This document shows positions 1 to 6,031 of a stretch of 36,003 bases of DNA, piece by piece (positions within the stretch are counted from its first letter, which is position 1; every line of letters starts with the position of its first letter). The notes beneath the pieces are model-generated. The model saw only the letters and a program-made list of their open reading frames with translations, was not told the DNA's origin and made no database searches. Source of the stretch: Opitutia bacterium Tous-C1TDCM (GTDB lineage: Bacteria; Verrucomicrobiota; Verrucomicrobiia; Opitutales; Opitutaceae). The stretch covers positions 1 through 36,003 of the forward strand of contig NEUS01000030.1 in assembly GCA_002288455.1 (NCBI GenBank), read 5' to 3'. Position numbers and translations under genes: made by a program.

Positions 1-183
1 CGCGTCTGGATCATCGGCGACACGCCCCACGACATCGCCTGCGCCCGCGCCATCGGCGCCCGCGCGCTCGCCGTCGCCACCGGCAGCCACTCGACCGACG
101 CCCTCGCCGCCCACGCCCCCGACGCCGTCCTGCCCGATCTTGCCGACCCCGCCGCCTTCTGGAACATCGTCACCCCTTCCTGA
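1..183 (+). CDS. HAD-family hydrolase, C-terminal part (5' end outside window)
   Basis: Only the last 60 codons are present, open from the first base and ending in TGA. They begin RVWIIGDTPHDIACA, the HAD motif IV (GD followed by D, binding the Mg2+ of the phosphohydrolase site), followed by the usual helix and ARALAVATG strand. The end DAVLPDLADPAAFW is typical of phosphoglycolate-phosphatase-like or beta-phosphoglucomutase-like HAD enzymes of subclass I. The substrate cannot be read from this fragment. The next gene, rpiB, lies 73 nt downstream on the same strand, so the two could share a transcript. Family assignment is secure, function is not. Confidence 0.75.
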   Translation, partial: RVWIIGDTPHDIACARAIGARALAVATGSHSTDALAAHAPDAVLPDLADPAAFWNIVTPS

Positions 184-211
184 TTTCCCCCTATTCATTC
201 TTCGGGTTTCA

Positions 212-245
212 CAACTCCGAACTCCGAACCCCAAACTCCGAACTT
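212..245 (+). repeat. Short tandem ACTCCGAA repeat in the rpiB leader
   Basis: The gap before rpiB contains three to four direct copies of the octamer ACTCCGAA, separated by 0-3 bases. It resembles the other low-complexity intergenic repeats in this window (7-10 bp units) and has no coding signature. No role is assigned. Confidence 0.5.
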
Positions 246-256
246 CATTTTCCGCC

Positions 257-694
257 ATGCCCTCCTATTCCATCGCCATCGGTTCCGACCACGCCGGCTT
301 CGCTTACAAAGAAGCCATCAAGGCCATGCTCCTGGCCGACGGCCACACCGTCCGCGATTTCGGCACGCATTCCGACGCCGCCTGCGATTACCCCGACTTT
401 ATCCGTCCCACCGCCGAAGCCGTGGCCCGCGGGGAATTCGACCGCGGCATCGTGCTCGGCGGTTCGGGCAACGGCGAAGCCATCGTCGCCAACCGCGTGA
501 AGGGCATTCGCTGCGGTCTTTGCTGGAACGAACAGCTCGCGATCTGGAACCGCTCCCACAACGACGGCAATTGCCTCTCCATCGGCCAACGCACCGTGTC
601 CGAAGCCGAAGCCCTCGCCATCGTGAAAGTCTGGCTCGCCACCGCATTCGAAGGCGGCCGCCACCTCGCAAGGATCCAGAAAATCGACGCCTGA
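257..694 (+). CDS. rpiB: Ribose-5-phosphate isomerase B (RpiB/LacAB family)
   Basis: 145 aa, the normal RpiB length. It interconverts ribose 5-phosphate and ribulose 5-phosphate in the cytoplasmic pentose phosphate pathway. Visible motifs are SDHAGFAYKE (D11, H12), the phosphate/anion-hole loop GGSGNGE (69-74 region) and RSHNDGN (H101, N102, D103). The loop carries Ser70 and Glu74 instead of the Cys of E. coli-type enzymes. This is the Mycobacterium-type arrangement, where Glu is the catalytic base (established for that family). The start ATG was chosen because homology begins at MPSYSIAIGSDHAG; the frame is open further upstream but low-complexity. No Shine-Dalgarno is visible. It is followed by a repeat-rich gap. 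Confidence 0.95.
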   Translation: MPSYSIAIGSDHAGFAYKEAIKAMLLADGHTVRDFGTHSDAACDYPDFIRPTAEAVARGEFDRGIVLGGSGNGEAIVANRVKGIRCGLCWNEQLAIWNRSHNDGNCLSIGQRTVSEAEALAIVKVWLATAFEGGRHLARIQKIDA

Positions 695-739
695 GGCCGA
701 TGGAGTTGAGAGTTGAGGGCTTAGCCCAAAAGACCCGGT

Positions 740-881
740 TGAACCACAGAGACACGGAGAACACAGAGACAAACCGGCTGAAAAACTTGGATTTGGGCTC
801 ACCCGCGGGGTGTATCGGTCGTTAGAGCCACCAATGGCTCCAACTCCGTTTTTCAGAGTGCTCTGTGCCTCTGTGGTGAAC
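740..881 (-). repeat. 142-bp dispersed element, copy 1 (inverted orientation)
   Basis: Read on the minus strand, this starts TTCACCACAGAGGCACAGAG and ends GTGTCTCTGTGGTTCAA. It has the same length and ends as the element at 3638-3779 in the opposite orientation. Its two ends are imperfect inverted repeats of each other (both arms contain CCACAGAG and CACAGAG). The first 20 and last ~30 positions match the other copy almost completely; the middle is divergent. It lies 45 nt after rpiB. It looks like a non-autonomous palindromic (REP/MITE-like) element. No transposase is present. Confidence 0.85.
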
Positions 882-898
882 ATTGAAGTGCCGAGGTT

Positions 899-931
899 AG
901 GCTGAGAGTTGAGAGCGGAACCGCTTCCGCA
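899..931 (+). repeat. Half copy of the GAGAGTTGAG repeat family
   Basis: The sequence GGCTGAGAGTTGAG followed by GCGGAACCGCTTCC matches the left part of the longer repeat at 18043-18163 (GGCTGAGAGTTGAGCGC). The right half with GGATCGATCTCTCAAC is absent here. A related shorter piece, GAGTTGAGAGTTGAG, sits at about 704-718. The 695-1112 gap thus holds only repeats and no gene. Confidence 0.55.
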
Positions 932-960
932 TTCCGTCCTTCGGATCGCCGTCTCCGGTT

Positions 961-1031
961 TCCGGTTTCCGCATTCCGGTCTTCAGCATATCCGGTCTCC
1001 GCATTCCGGTCTTCAACATCTCCGGTTTCCC
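961..1031 (+). repeat. 30-bp tandem repeat, about 2.4 copies
   Basis: The 30-bp unit TCCGGTTTCCGCATTCCGGT plus CTTCAGCATA is repeated directly at 961 and 991 with three mismatches, and begins again at 1021. A decayed copy can be followed upstream to about 930. The unit is a multiple of three, so both strands stay open and give misleading ORFs. No coding signature was found. Confidence 0.8.
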
Positions 1032-1112
1032 ATCCCCTCGCCGCTTGCGCCGCCGGGCGAAGTGCGTTGCGTGACCTATCCGCCCGCGGTTCGTCCTGCG
1101 GTTCAGAACTCA

Positions 1113-1733
1113 ATGCCTCGCCTTTCCTACCAACACGTCTTCGAACCCGGGACCGATCCCAGCGCGCCGCCGCTCCTGTTGCTCCACGGCACCGGCGGCA
1201 ACGAACACGATCTGCTGCGCCTCGGCCGCACCGCCTCTCCCGGTTCCGCGCTGCTCAGCCCGCGCGGCGATGTCGTCGAGGGCCAAGGCGTGCTGCGCTT
1301 CTTCGCCCGTCTCGGCGAAGGCGTCTTCGATCCGGCGGAAATCACGCGCCGGACCCATGCGTTGGCCGACTTTGTCCTCGCCGCCGCCGTGCGCTACGGG
1401 CTCCAGCCGCTCCAACTCATGGCCGTCGGCTTTTCCAACGGCGCCAACATCGCCGCCACCATGCTGCTGCTGCGCCCCGACGCCCTCGGCGGCGGCGTGC
1501 TGCTGCGCTCCATGCTCGTGCTCGACCAGCCGGCGCTGCCCGGCTCGCTCGCCGGCCGCCGCGTCCTCCTGCTCAACGGCACGACCGACCCGCTCGTCAG
1601 CCCCGACGACCCCGCCCGCCTCGCCGCGCTGCTCCGCGCCGGCGGCGCGGACGTGAAGACGGAAATCATCCCCGCCAGCCACCAACTGACGCCCCAGGAT
1701 GTCGCCGCGGCCCAGCGCTTCCTGCGTCCTTGA
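1113..1733 (+). CDS. Alpha/beta-hydrolase, phospholipase/carboxylesterase family (YpfH/MhqD-like)
   Basis: 206 aa, typical for this cytoplasmic serine-esterase family. The oxyanion segment is LLHGTGGNEHDLL (24-36), the nucleophile elbow GFSNGAN has Ser108, the acid is Asp159 in NGTTDPLVSP, and His190 lies in ASHQLTPQD, giving a complete Ser-Asp-His triad in the right order. There is no signal peptide. The start is the ATG in front of MPRLSYQHVF. The frame stays open further upstream only through the repeat region, which is not protein-like. It is followed after 16 nt by an aldo/keto reductase and then a UPF0173 hydrolase, probably one transcript. Relatives hydrolyse short acyl esters or act in quinone stress (MhqD). 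The exact substrate is unknown. Confidence 0.88.
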   Translation: MPRLSYQHVFEPGTDPSAPPLLLLHGTGGNEHDLLRLGRTASPGSALLSPRGDVVEGQGVLRFFARLGEGVFDPAEITRRTHALADFVLAAAVRYGLQPLQLMAVGFSNGANIAATMLLLRPDALGGGVLLRSMLVLDQPALPGSLAGRRVLLLNGTTDPLVSPDDPARLAALLRAGGADVKTEIIPASHQLTPQDVAAAQRFLRP

Positions 1734-1749
1734 TTCCCGGATACTCCGC

Positions 1750-2736
1750 ATGCTCTACCGCCGCCTCGGCCGCTCCGGCCTCAAAATCAGCGCCCTGTCT
1801 TTTGGCGCCTGGGTCACCTTCGGCAAACAGATCGGCGATCCCGTCGCGCGCGACCTCATGCACGCGGCCTACGACGCCGGCGTTAACTTTTTCGACAACG
1901 CCGAAACCTATGCCGACGGCCAGGCCGAGCGCGTCATGGGCACGATCCTCAAGGCCTCGGGCTGGCGCCGCAGTTCGTACCTTGTTTCCAGCAAGGCCTA
2001 CTTCGGCTGGGAGGAAGACAAACCCAACCAGACCGGCCTCTCGCGCAAACACCTCGTCGAGGCCTGCCACGACGCCCTCCGCCGCCTCCAGGTCGACTAT
2101 CTCGATCTCTATTACTGCCACCGGCCCGATCCCGAAGTGCCGATCGCGGAAACCGCCCACGCCATGCACGACCTCATCGTGCAGGGCAAAGTCCTCTACT
2201 GGGGCACCAGCGAATGGAGCGCCGCCCAGATCGGCGAAGCCCAGCGGCTCTGCACCGAACGCCATCTCCACCCGCCCGTCGTCGAGCAGCCGCAGTACAA
2301 CCTGCTCCACCGCTCCCGCGTCGAAAAAGAATACGCCTCGCTCTACCGCACGCCGACCGGCCTCGGCACCACGATCTGGTCGCCCCTCGCGTCCGGCCTG
2401 CTTACGGGCAAATACACCGCCGGCGTCCCCGCCGACTCCCGCCTCGGCGATCCGAGCCTCGCTTGGCTGCGCGACCTCCTGCTGAAAGATCCGTCCACCC
2501 CGCGCAAACTCGCCGCCGTCGGCGCCCTTGCCGAAATCGCCCGCCAACTCGGCACCTCGCTCCCGCGGCTCGCCGTCGCCTGGTGCCTCGCCAATCCCAA
2601 CGTCAGCTCCGTCATTCTCGGCGCCTCCCGCGTCGCGCAATTGCAGGAAAATCTCGGCGCGCTCGATCTCGTTCCGCAGCTCACGCCGGAACTGCTCGCC
2701 CAGATCGACCGGATCTCCGCGCCCGTCGCCGCCTGA
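1750..2736 (+). CDS. Aldo/keto reductase, Kv-beta/YghZ-like subgroup
   Basis: 328 aa NADPH-dependent (beta/alpha)8-barrel oxidoreductase, cytoplasmic. The catalytic tetrad is complete: Asp49 and Tyr54 in FFDNAETYADG, Lys82 in VSSKAYFGW, His124 in YYCHRPDPEV. The segments GKVLYWGTSEWS, EQPQYNLLHR and IWSPLASGLLTGKY mark the potassium-channel-beta/YghZ branch, whose members reduce aldehydes such as methylglyoxal. SSVILGASRVAQLQENL near the C-terminus is the cofactor-binding end. The ATG used gives MLYRRLGRSGLKIS, the standard family N-terminus. It is 16 nt after the esterase gene and 19 nt before the UPF0173 gene. The real substrate cannot be inferred. Confidence 0.92.
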   Translation: MLYRRLGRSGLKISALSFGAWVTFGKQIGDPVARDLMHAAYDAGVNFFDNAETYADGQAERVMGTILKASGWRRSSYLVSSKAYFGWEEDKPNQTGLSRKHLVEACHDALRRLQVDYLDLYYCHRPDPEVPIAETAHAMHDLIVQGKVLYWGTSEWSAAQIGEAQRLCTERHLHPPVVEQPQYNLLHRSRVEKEYASLYRTPTGLGTTIWSPLASGLLTGKYTAGVPADSRLGDPSLAWLRDLLLKDPSTPRKLAAVGALAEIARQLGTSLPRLAVAWCLANPNVSSVILGASRVAQLQENLGALDLVPQLTPELLAQIDRISAPVAA

Positions 2737-2755
2737 CGCCTCCGTTCGCCCGCGC

Positions 2756-3436
2756 ATGCGCCTGACGTTCTTCGGCCATTCCTGTTTCCTCCTCGAGACG
2801 GACCGCGCCCGGCTCCTCTTCGATCCCTACTTCACCGGCAATCCGCTCGCCCCGGTCGCGGCCGACGCCGTCGGCTGCGACTACATCCTCGTTTCCCACG
2901 GCCACGAGGACCACACCTGCGACGCCCTCGCGATCGCCCGCCGCTGCGACGCCACCCTCGTCGCCAACTACGAGATCGCCGAGTACTTCGCCGCCCAAGG
3001 CGCCAAGACGCACGGCCTCAACCCCGGCGGCGGTTTCAATTTTCCCTTCGGCCGGGTTAAGCTCACGCTCGCCCACCACACCTCCAGCGCCGAGGCGGGC
3101 CTGAAACCGATCTACCTCGGCGTCGCCTGCGGGCTGCTCGTTTCCGCCGACGGCAAGAACGTGTACCACGCCGGCGACACCGCGCTCTTTCTCGATCTCC
3201 AACTCATCGGCCGCGCCGGTCTCGACGCCGCCCTCATTCCCATCGGTGACAACTACACGATGGGCCCCGACGACGCCCTCGTCGCCCTCGATTTCCTCCG
3301 GCCCAAACTCGCGATCCCGATGCACTACAACACGTGGCCGGAAATCGCGCAGGACGGAGCCGCCTTCGCCACCCGCGCCGCCGCCGCCGGCCACGCCGTG
3401 CGCCCGCTCCTTCCCGGCGAATCGATCGTCCTCTGA
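2756..3436 (+). CDS. UPF0173 metal-dependent hydrolase (metallo-beta-lactamase fold)
   Basis: 226 aa, the usual length of the YtkL/UPF0173 family. The N-terminus MRLTFFGHSCFLLE is diagnostic, and the metal motif HxHxDH is seen as SHGHEDH (His48, His50, Asp52, His53). Further ligands are expected in VYHAGDTALF and IPMHYNTWP. The fold binds two metal ions and hydrolyses esters or phosphodiesters; the physiological substrate of this family is not known. It is cytoplasmic with no signal peptide. Third gene of the apparent esterase/aldo-keto-reductase run, starting 19 nt after the stop of its neighbour. No Shine-Dalgarno is visible before the ATG. Confidence 0.9.
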   Translation: MRLTFFGHSCFLLETDRARLLFDPYFTGNPLAPVAADAVGCDYILVSHGHEDHTCDALAIARRCDATLVANYEIAEYFAAQGAKTHGLNPGGGFNFPFGRVKLTLAHHTSSAEAGLKPIYLGVACGLLVSADGKNVYHAGDTALFLDLQLIGRAGLDAALIPIGDNYTMGPDDALVALDFLRPKLAIPMHYNTWPEIAQDGAAFATRAAAAGHAVRPLLPGESIVL

Positions 3437-3563
3437 ACCTGGATACGGCCAGCCGCATCGACCGCGGACAGCGCCGATCCGGAAGCGCCCCCCGGGCCGC
3501 GGCGACTCGCTCTCCCGAGCTCCTATCATAACGTCGACCTTGGACTTTCGGAATTGGATCGGC

Positions 3564-3597
3564 CATCCGTGCCCATCCGTGAACTCCGTGGTCACAC
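3564..3597 (+). repeat. Triple ATCCGTG short repeat
   Basis: Three near-direct copies of a roughly 10-bp unit, CATCCGTGCC, CATCCGTGAA and a shortened CTCCGTGGT, followed by CAC. The sequence at 22161-22196 is the same design with CAGTG in place of CCGTG, and inverted pieces occur at 19071-19143. Together with the 142-bp element at 3638-3779 it fills most of the 476-nt gene-free gap 3437-3912. I see no gene there. Confidence 0.6.
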
Positions 3598-3637
3598 ATG
3601 CCGACGTGGGATTGCGCCCGAATTCGGCAATTCACTT

Positions 3638-3779
3638 TTCACCACAGAGGCACAAAGCACACAGAGAACAGGCATTGGTGGCAAAGGTGGCTCGAACAAC
3701 CGAGTCCCCCGCAGGAAAGCCCAACTCCAGACTTCTTCACCCGGCTCGTCTCTGTGTTCTCCGCGTCTCTGTGGTTCAA
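3638..3779 (+). repeat. 142-bp dispersed element, copy 2
   Basis: Starts TTCACCACAGAGGCACAAAG and ends GCGTCTCTGTGGTTCAA. It is the same length as the element at 740-881, in opposite orientation, with near-identical ends and a diverged centre. Arms are imperfect inverted repeats. In one frame both copies are open and encode a similar string (FTTEAQST, GGSN, LCSP, LCGS), which is a by-product of the repeat and not evidence of a protein. Confidence 0.85.
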
Positions 3780-3878
3780 TGGCATTTTCCTGGGTTCAGT
3801 CCCGCTCCGCCGCGTGGCCGCGAAACCGGTTATTCCGGTTTTCTCCTCTGAAAAATCGACTTCTTGCCGGGTCGTCCG

Positions 3879-3895
3879 TTGACACGCCGTTGTCA
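3879..3895 (+). promoter_or_regulatory. Possible operator: TGACA-N6-TGTCA palindrome with TTGACA
   Basis: A perfect 5-bp inverted repeat (TGACA at 3880-3884, TGTCA at 3891-3895) lies 18-34 nt before the GTG of the next gene. It includes a consensus -35 hexamer, TTGACA (3879-3884). No convincing -10 follows at the right spacing, so the element could be a repressor/activator site, or the start of the gene could lie further downstream. Confidence 0.3.
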
Positions 3896-3912
3896 CATTT
3901 CAACGTACGGGC

Positions 3913-4494
3913 GTGCGGTTTCGTCGCGCATTTCCCGTCGTTCGCAGCGTTTTCGGCCTGCTGGCCGCGCTCTTCGCGCCGACGCTGGCCGCCGCCCCGC
4001 AGCTGGAATTGCCGCCGGCGCTGGAATCGAGCCGCCTCATCACGAACGAGGAACTGCTGGCCTCCGCGCAAAAGCTGCTGCCGCGCGGGGCGTTTCTCGG
4101 TCCGCTGCTCGACGCCCGTTACGCCGTCATCAAGCACGACTGGCTCGTGAAGCGATTCATCCCGTCGTACCGCCGCGCCGTCGCGTCGCTCCAGGCCGAG
4201 CTCAAGCACGCCGGCGATGAAAGCGCGGATTGCGACGACTTCGGCATGTTCCTCCGCCACATGGCCGCGCTGTCCGGCATGCTCGCCGGCGGCGCCCAGC
4301 CCTCCGCGGCGCAGGTCATCGTGTTTCAGGAAAATTCGTTCTCCGGCGTCGGCCGCACCCGCGAACGCCACGCCGTCGGCCTCTTCCTCACCGAACGCGG
4401 CTGGCAGGTCCTCGAACCGCAGAACGCCGACAAACTCGTCCCGCTGGAATCCTACGTCAACCGGACCGGCATCCAGTACATCAGTTTCCACTGA
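3913..4494 (+). CDS. Exported protein of unknown function with Cys-His-Glu (transglutaminase/papain-like) pattern
   Basis: 193 aa from a GTG start. Residues 1-28 form a signal peptide: MRFRR, a hydrophobic stretch with GLLAALFAP, then cleavage near TLAAA. The mature part is mostly helical. In the C-terminal half, DCDDFGMFLRHMAAL (Cys107), RHAVGLFLTERGW (His153) and VLEPQN (Glu168/Asn171) occur in the order and spacing of the catalytic Cys, His and acid of bacterial transglutaminase-like cysteine peptidases (C93-like) and related lectin-tail domains. That is a motif-level inference; I do not recognise the family. It is 32 nt upstream of a small exported repeat protein on the same strand, probably co-transcribed. 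An operator-like palindrome precedes it. Confidence 0.7.
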   Translation: MRFRRAFPVVRSVFGLLAALFAPTLAAAPQLELPPALESSRLITNEELLASAQKLLPRGAFLGPLLDARYAVIKHDWLVKRFIPSYRRAVASLQAELKHAGDESADCDDFGMFLRHMAALSGMLAGGAQPSAAQVIVFQENSFSGVGRTRERHAVGLFLTERGWQVLEPQNADKLVPLESYVNRTGIQYISFH

Positions 4495-4526
4495 TCCGTT
4501 AACCAACCGACCACCGTCACCTATCG

Positions 4527-4889
4527 ATGAATACGAAATCCGTCCTCCTCGCCGCGCTGTCTCTCGGAGCCGTCGCGTTTGCCCAGGCCCAATCCGCCGC
4601 CCCCGCCGTCAAAGCCACGCCGTCCGCCCAGGCCGCCGCCGAAATCCCGCAGAAACTCGACAAGTTCATGGTCACGGGCTCCATGGCCGAACCGAAAGCC
4701 GAACCCGAGAAACTCGAAAAATTCATGGTCACCGGCTCGATGGCCGAGCCCCAGGGCAAAGCCGAGGAATTGCCGAAGTTCATGGTCACCGGCTCCCTCG
4801 CGGAACCCACCGGGGAGACCGCCAAACTCGAGAAGTTCATGGTCACCGGCTCCATGGCCGCCCCGCGCCAGGCGCAGGCCAAACGCTGA
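4527..4889 (+). CDS. Small exported protein with four FMVTGS repeats (TonB-box-like)
   Basis: 120 aa. MNTKSVLLAALSLGAVAFA (1-19) is a signal peptide with an AFA cleavage site, followed by an Ala-rich spacer. From residue 43 to 113 come four repeats of exactly 19 residues with the consensus KLEKFMVTGSMAEP. FMVTGS sits at 47, 66, 85 and 104. The repeat core closely resembles LEVFTVTGS at residues 44-52 of the TonB receptor in this window, and the TonB box of known receptors (for example DTLVVTA in BtuB). There is no cysteine, no globular domain and no transmembrane helix after the signal. I do not recognise a family. A strong terminator ends the transcript 29 nt downstream; the upstream partner is the exported Cys-His protein. 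A role as TonB ligand or decoy, or as a repeated peptide precursor, is inference. Confidence 0.8.
   Translation: MNTKSVLLAALSLGAVAFAQAQSAAPAVKATPSAQAAAEIPQKLDKFMVTGSMAEPKAEPEKLEKFMVTGSMAEPQGKAEELPKFMVTGSLAEPTGETAKLEKFMVTGSMAAPRQAQAKR
4653..4865 (+). repeat. In-frame 57-bp tandem repeat, 3.7 copies
   Basis: Coding repeat of the small exported protein, with a 57-nt period starting at 4653, 4710, 4767 and 4824. The core TTCATGGTCAC is identical at DNA level in all four, while the 3' part of each unit (coding xxAEPE-type linkers) varies. Preservation of the core codons against variable linkers suggests selection on the peptide. Confidence 0.85.
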
Positions 4890-4917
4890 ACCGCGTCCGC
4901 CGCTTCTTCCGCTTCAA

Positions 4918-4948
4918 CCCCGGCCCGCAAGGCCGGGGTTTTTGTTTT
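4918..4948 (+). terminator. Rho-independent terminator after the FMVTGS-repeat gene
   Basis: Perfect 8-bp GC stem CCCCGGCC / GGCCGGGG (4918-4925 and 4931-4938) with loop CGCAA, followed by TTTTTGTTTT. The U-tract is on the plus strand only, so it stops transcription from 4527-4889 and not from the minus-strand genes that converge on it. Confidence 0.92.
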
Positions 4949-4980
4949 CCCCTTTTTCCAATCTTGCCGCGCAGCCCGCC

Positions 4981-5014
4981 GGATCGGCTCTCAACGCTCA
5001 ACCCTCAACTCCCG
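4981..5014 (+). repeat. Right-half fragment of the CTCTCAAC repeat family
   Basis: GGATCGGCTCTCAAC followed by GCTCAACCCTCAACTCC matches the right end of the repeats at 18132-18147 and 29021-29036 (GGATCGATCTCTCAAC). The left half is missing. It lies between the terminator at 4918-4948 and the end of glpQ. Confidence 0.55.
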
Positions 5015-5023
5015 ACTCTATCT

Positions 5024-6031
5024 TCACCGCGCCGCGTCGACCCATGCCTTCGTCCGGTCCGTGAAATCCGTGAACACACCGTCCGCCTTCGCGTCGCGGA
5101 ACAGCGCCGCGTGCAACGCGTCCAGCGAGGGACAGCCTTTCGGCAAATCGTCCGCGCGCACCGTGTACGGATGCACCGCCAGCTTCACCGCGTGCGCGCG
5201 CGCGACGAGTCCCGTGTGCTTGGCCGCGCCGCTCTCGTCCCAGGTCACGATCCGGGAAATCGCCGGCCCGATGCCGTCGACCAACCCCGCCAACGCCCGC
5301 AGGCCCTCAGCCGTGACCTGCGCTGCGTAGTCGGTGCCGTCCACCTCCTTCGCCCCCGCGCCGATCAGGAAGATCAACCGGCCCTGCCAGCCGAGTTCGC
5401 CGCGCAGGCGTTTCACTTCCGTCAACTCGAAGCACTGCAGAAAACAAAGGTCCGCCTTCGTCGCATACCCGTGGCGCGCCAAGATCGGCAGCACGGCCTT
5501 GCTGATGTCGCGCCCCTGCCCGCGGTGCCACGTCGGCTGTTTCAATTCCGGATAGATGCCGGTCTTCCGGCCCGTGCTCGCGTTCAACCCCGCGATCAGC
5601 TGCAGCTCTTCTTCCAAGGTCGAAATCTGGTAGCTCGCCGGGGCCTTGCCCGACGGATACCGCCGCGCGAAGACGGCCGCGCCGGTCTTCGCGTTGAACC
5701 GTTCCCGCACCTGCAACTGCTTCATCTCCGCCACCGTGAAATCGAGCGCGTAGTAGCGGCCGTCGGCGCGTTTGCGCTCCGGGAAACGCGCCGCCACATC
5801 CGTCGTCGTGTCGAGGTGGATGTCGTGCAGCACCACCGGCACGTTGTCTTTCGAAAGCACGAGATCCTGCTCGATGTAGTCGGCGCCGAGCGCGTGCGCA
5901 TAGGCCTTGGCCTCGAGCGTGTGCTCCGGCAGGTAGCCGCTCGCGCCGCGGTGGGCGATGACAAGCGGACGGGGTTCGGCGGCGACGGCCGCGGCCGCGC
6001 CGCAGACCAGGGCAATCAGCAGGTGTTTCAT
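5024..6031 (-). CDS. glpQ: Periplasmic glycerophosphodiester phosphodiesterase GlpQ
   Basis: 335 aa. Residues 1-18 (MKHLLIALVCGAAAAVAA) are a signal peptide. The GDPD TIM-barrel follows: AHRGASGYLPEHTLEA with His27 and Arg28, EQDLVLSKDNVPVVLHD with Glu54, Asp56 and His69, PELKQPTWHRGQG typical of the large periplasmic GlpQ type, and DGVFTDFTD at the end. It hydrolyses glycerophosphodiesters (for example glycerophosphocholine or -ethanolamine) to glycerol 3-phosphate and an alcohol. Its ATG overlaps the glpT stop by four bases (ATGA), so translation is coupled, and its product is the GlpT substrate. This is the last gene of the minus-strand operon that starts with the TonB receptor. The large insert and length match E. 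coli GlpQ (about 358 aa). Confidence 0.95.
   Translation of the reverse strand: MKHLLIALVCGAAAAVAAEPRPLVIAHRGASGYLPEHTLEAKAYAHALGADYIEQDLVLSKDNVPVVLHDIHLDTTTDVAARFPERKRADGRYYALDFTVAEMKQLQVRERFNAKTGAAVFARRYPSGKAPASYQISTLEEELQLIAGLNASTGRKTGIYPELKQPTWHRGQGRDISKAVLPILARHGYATKADLCFLQCFELTEVKRLRGELGWQGRLIFLIGAGAKEVDGTDYAAQVTAEGLRALAGLVDGIGPAISRIVTWDESGAAKHTGLVARAHAVKLAVHPYTVRADDLPKGCPSLDALHAALFRDAKADGVFTDFTDRTKAWVDAAR

Noticed and set aside
245-883. Possible conserved protein with FTTEAQST and LCSPCLCGS
   Set aside because: The similarity to the frame at 3638-3779 is explained by the 142-bp repeat; the rest of the frame is antisense to rpiB.
909-1112. Upstream extension of the esterase reading frame
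   Set aside because: The extension translates the 30-bp tandem repeat (HSGLQH strings) and has no family similarity; homology starts at the ATG at 1113.
4653-4865. Regular 57-bp repeats considered as a CRISPR-like array
   Set aside because: Period is a multiple of three, lies in a frame with signal peptide, and the 'spacers' code similar residues. There are no cas genes.
5041-5076. GTCCGTGAAATCCGTGAAC resembling the intergenic TCCGTG repeats
   Set aside because: It lies inside glpQ and encodes the conserved GVFTDFTD end of the enzyme, so the resemblance is coincidental.
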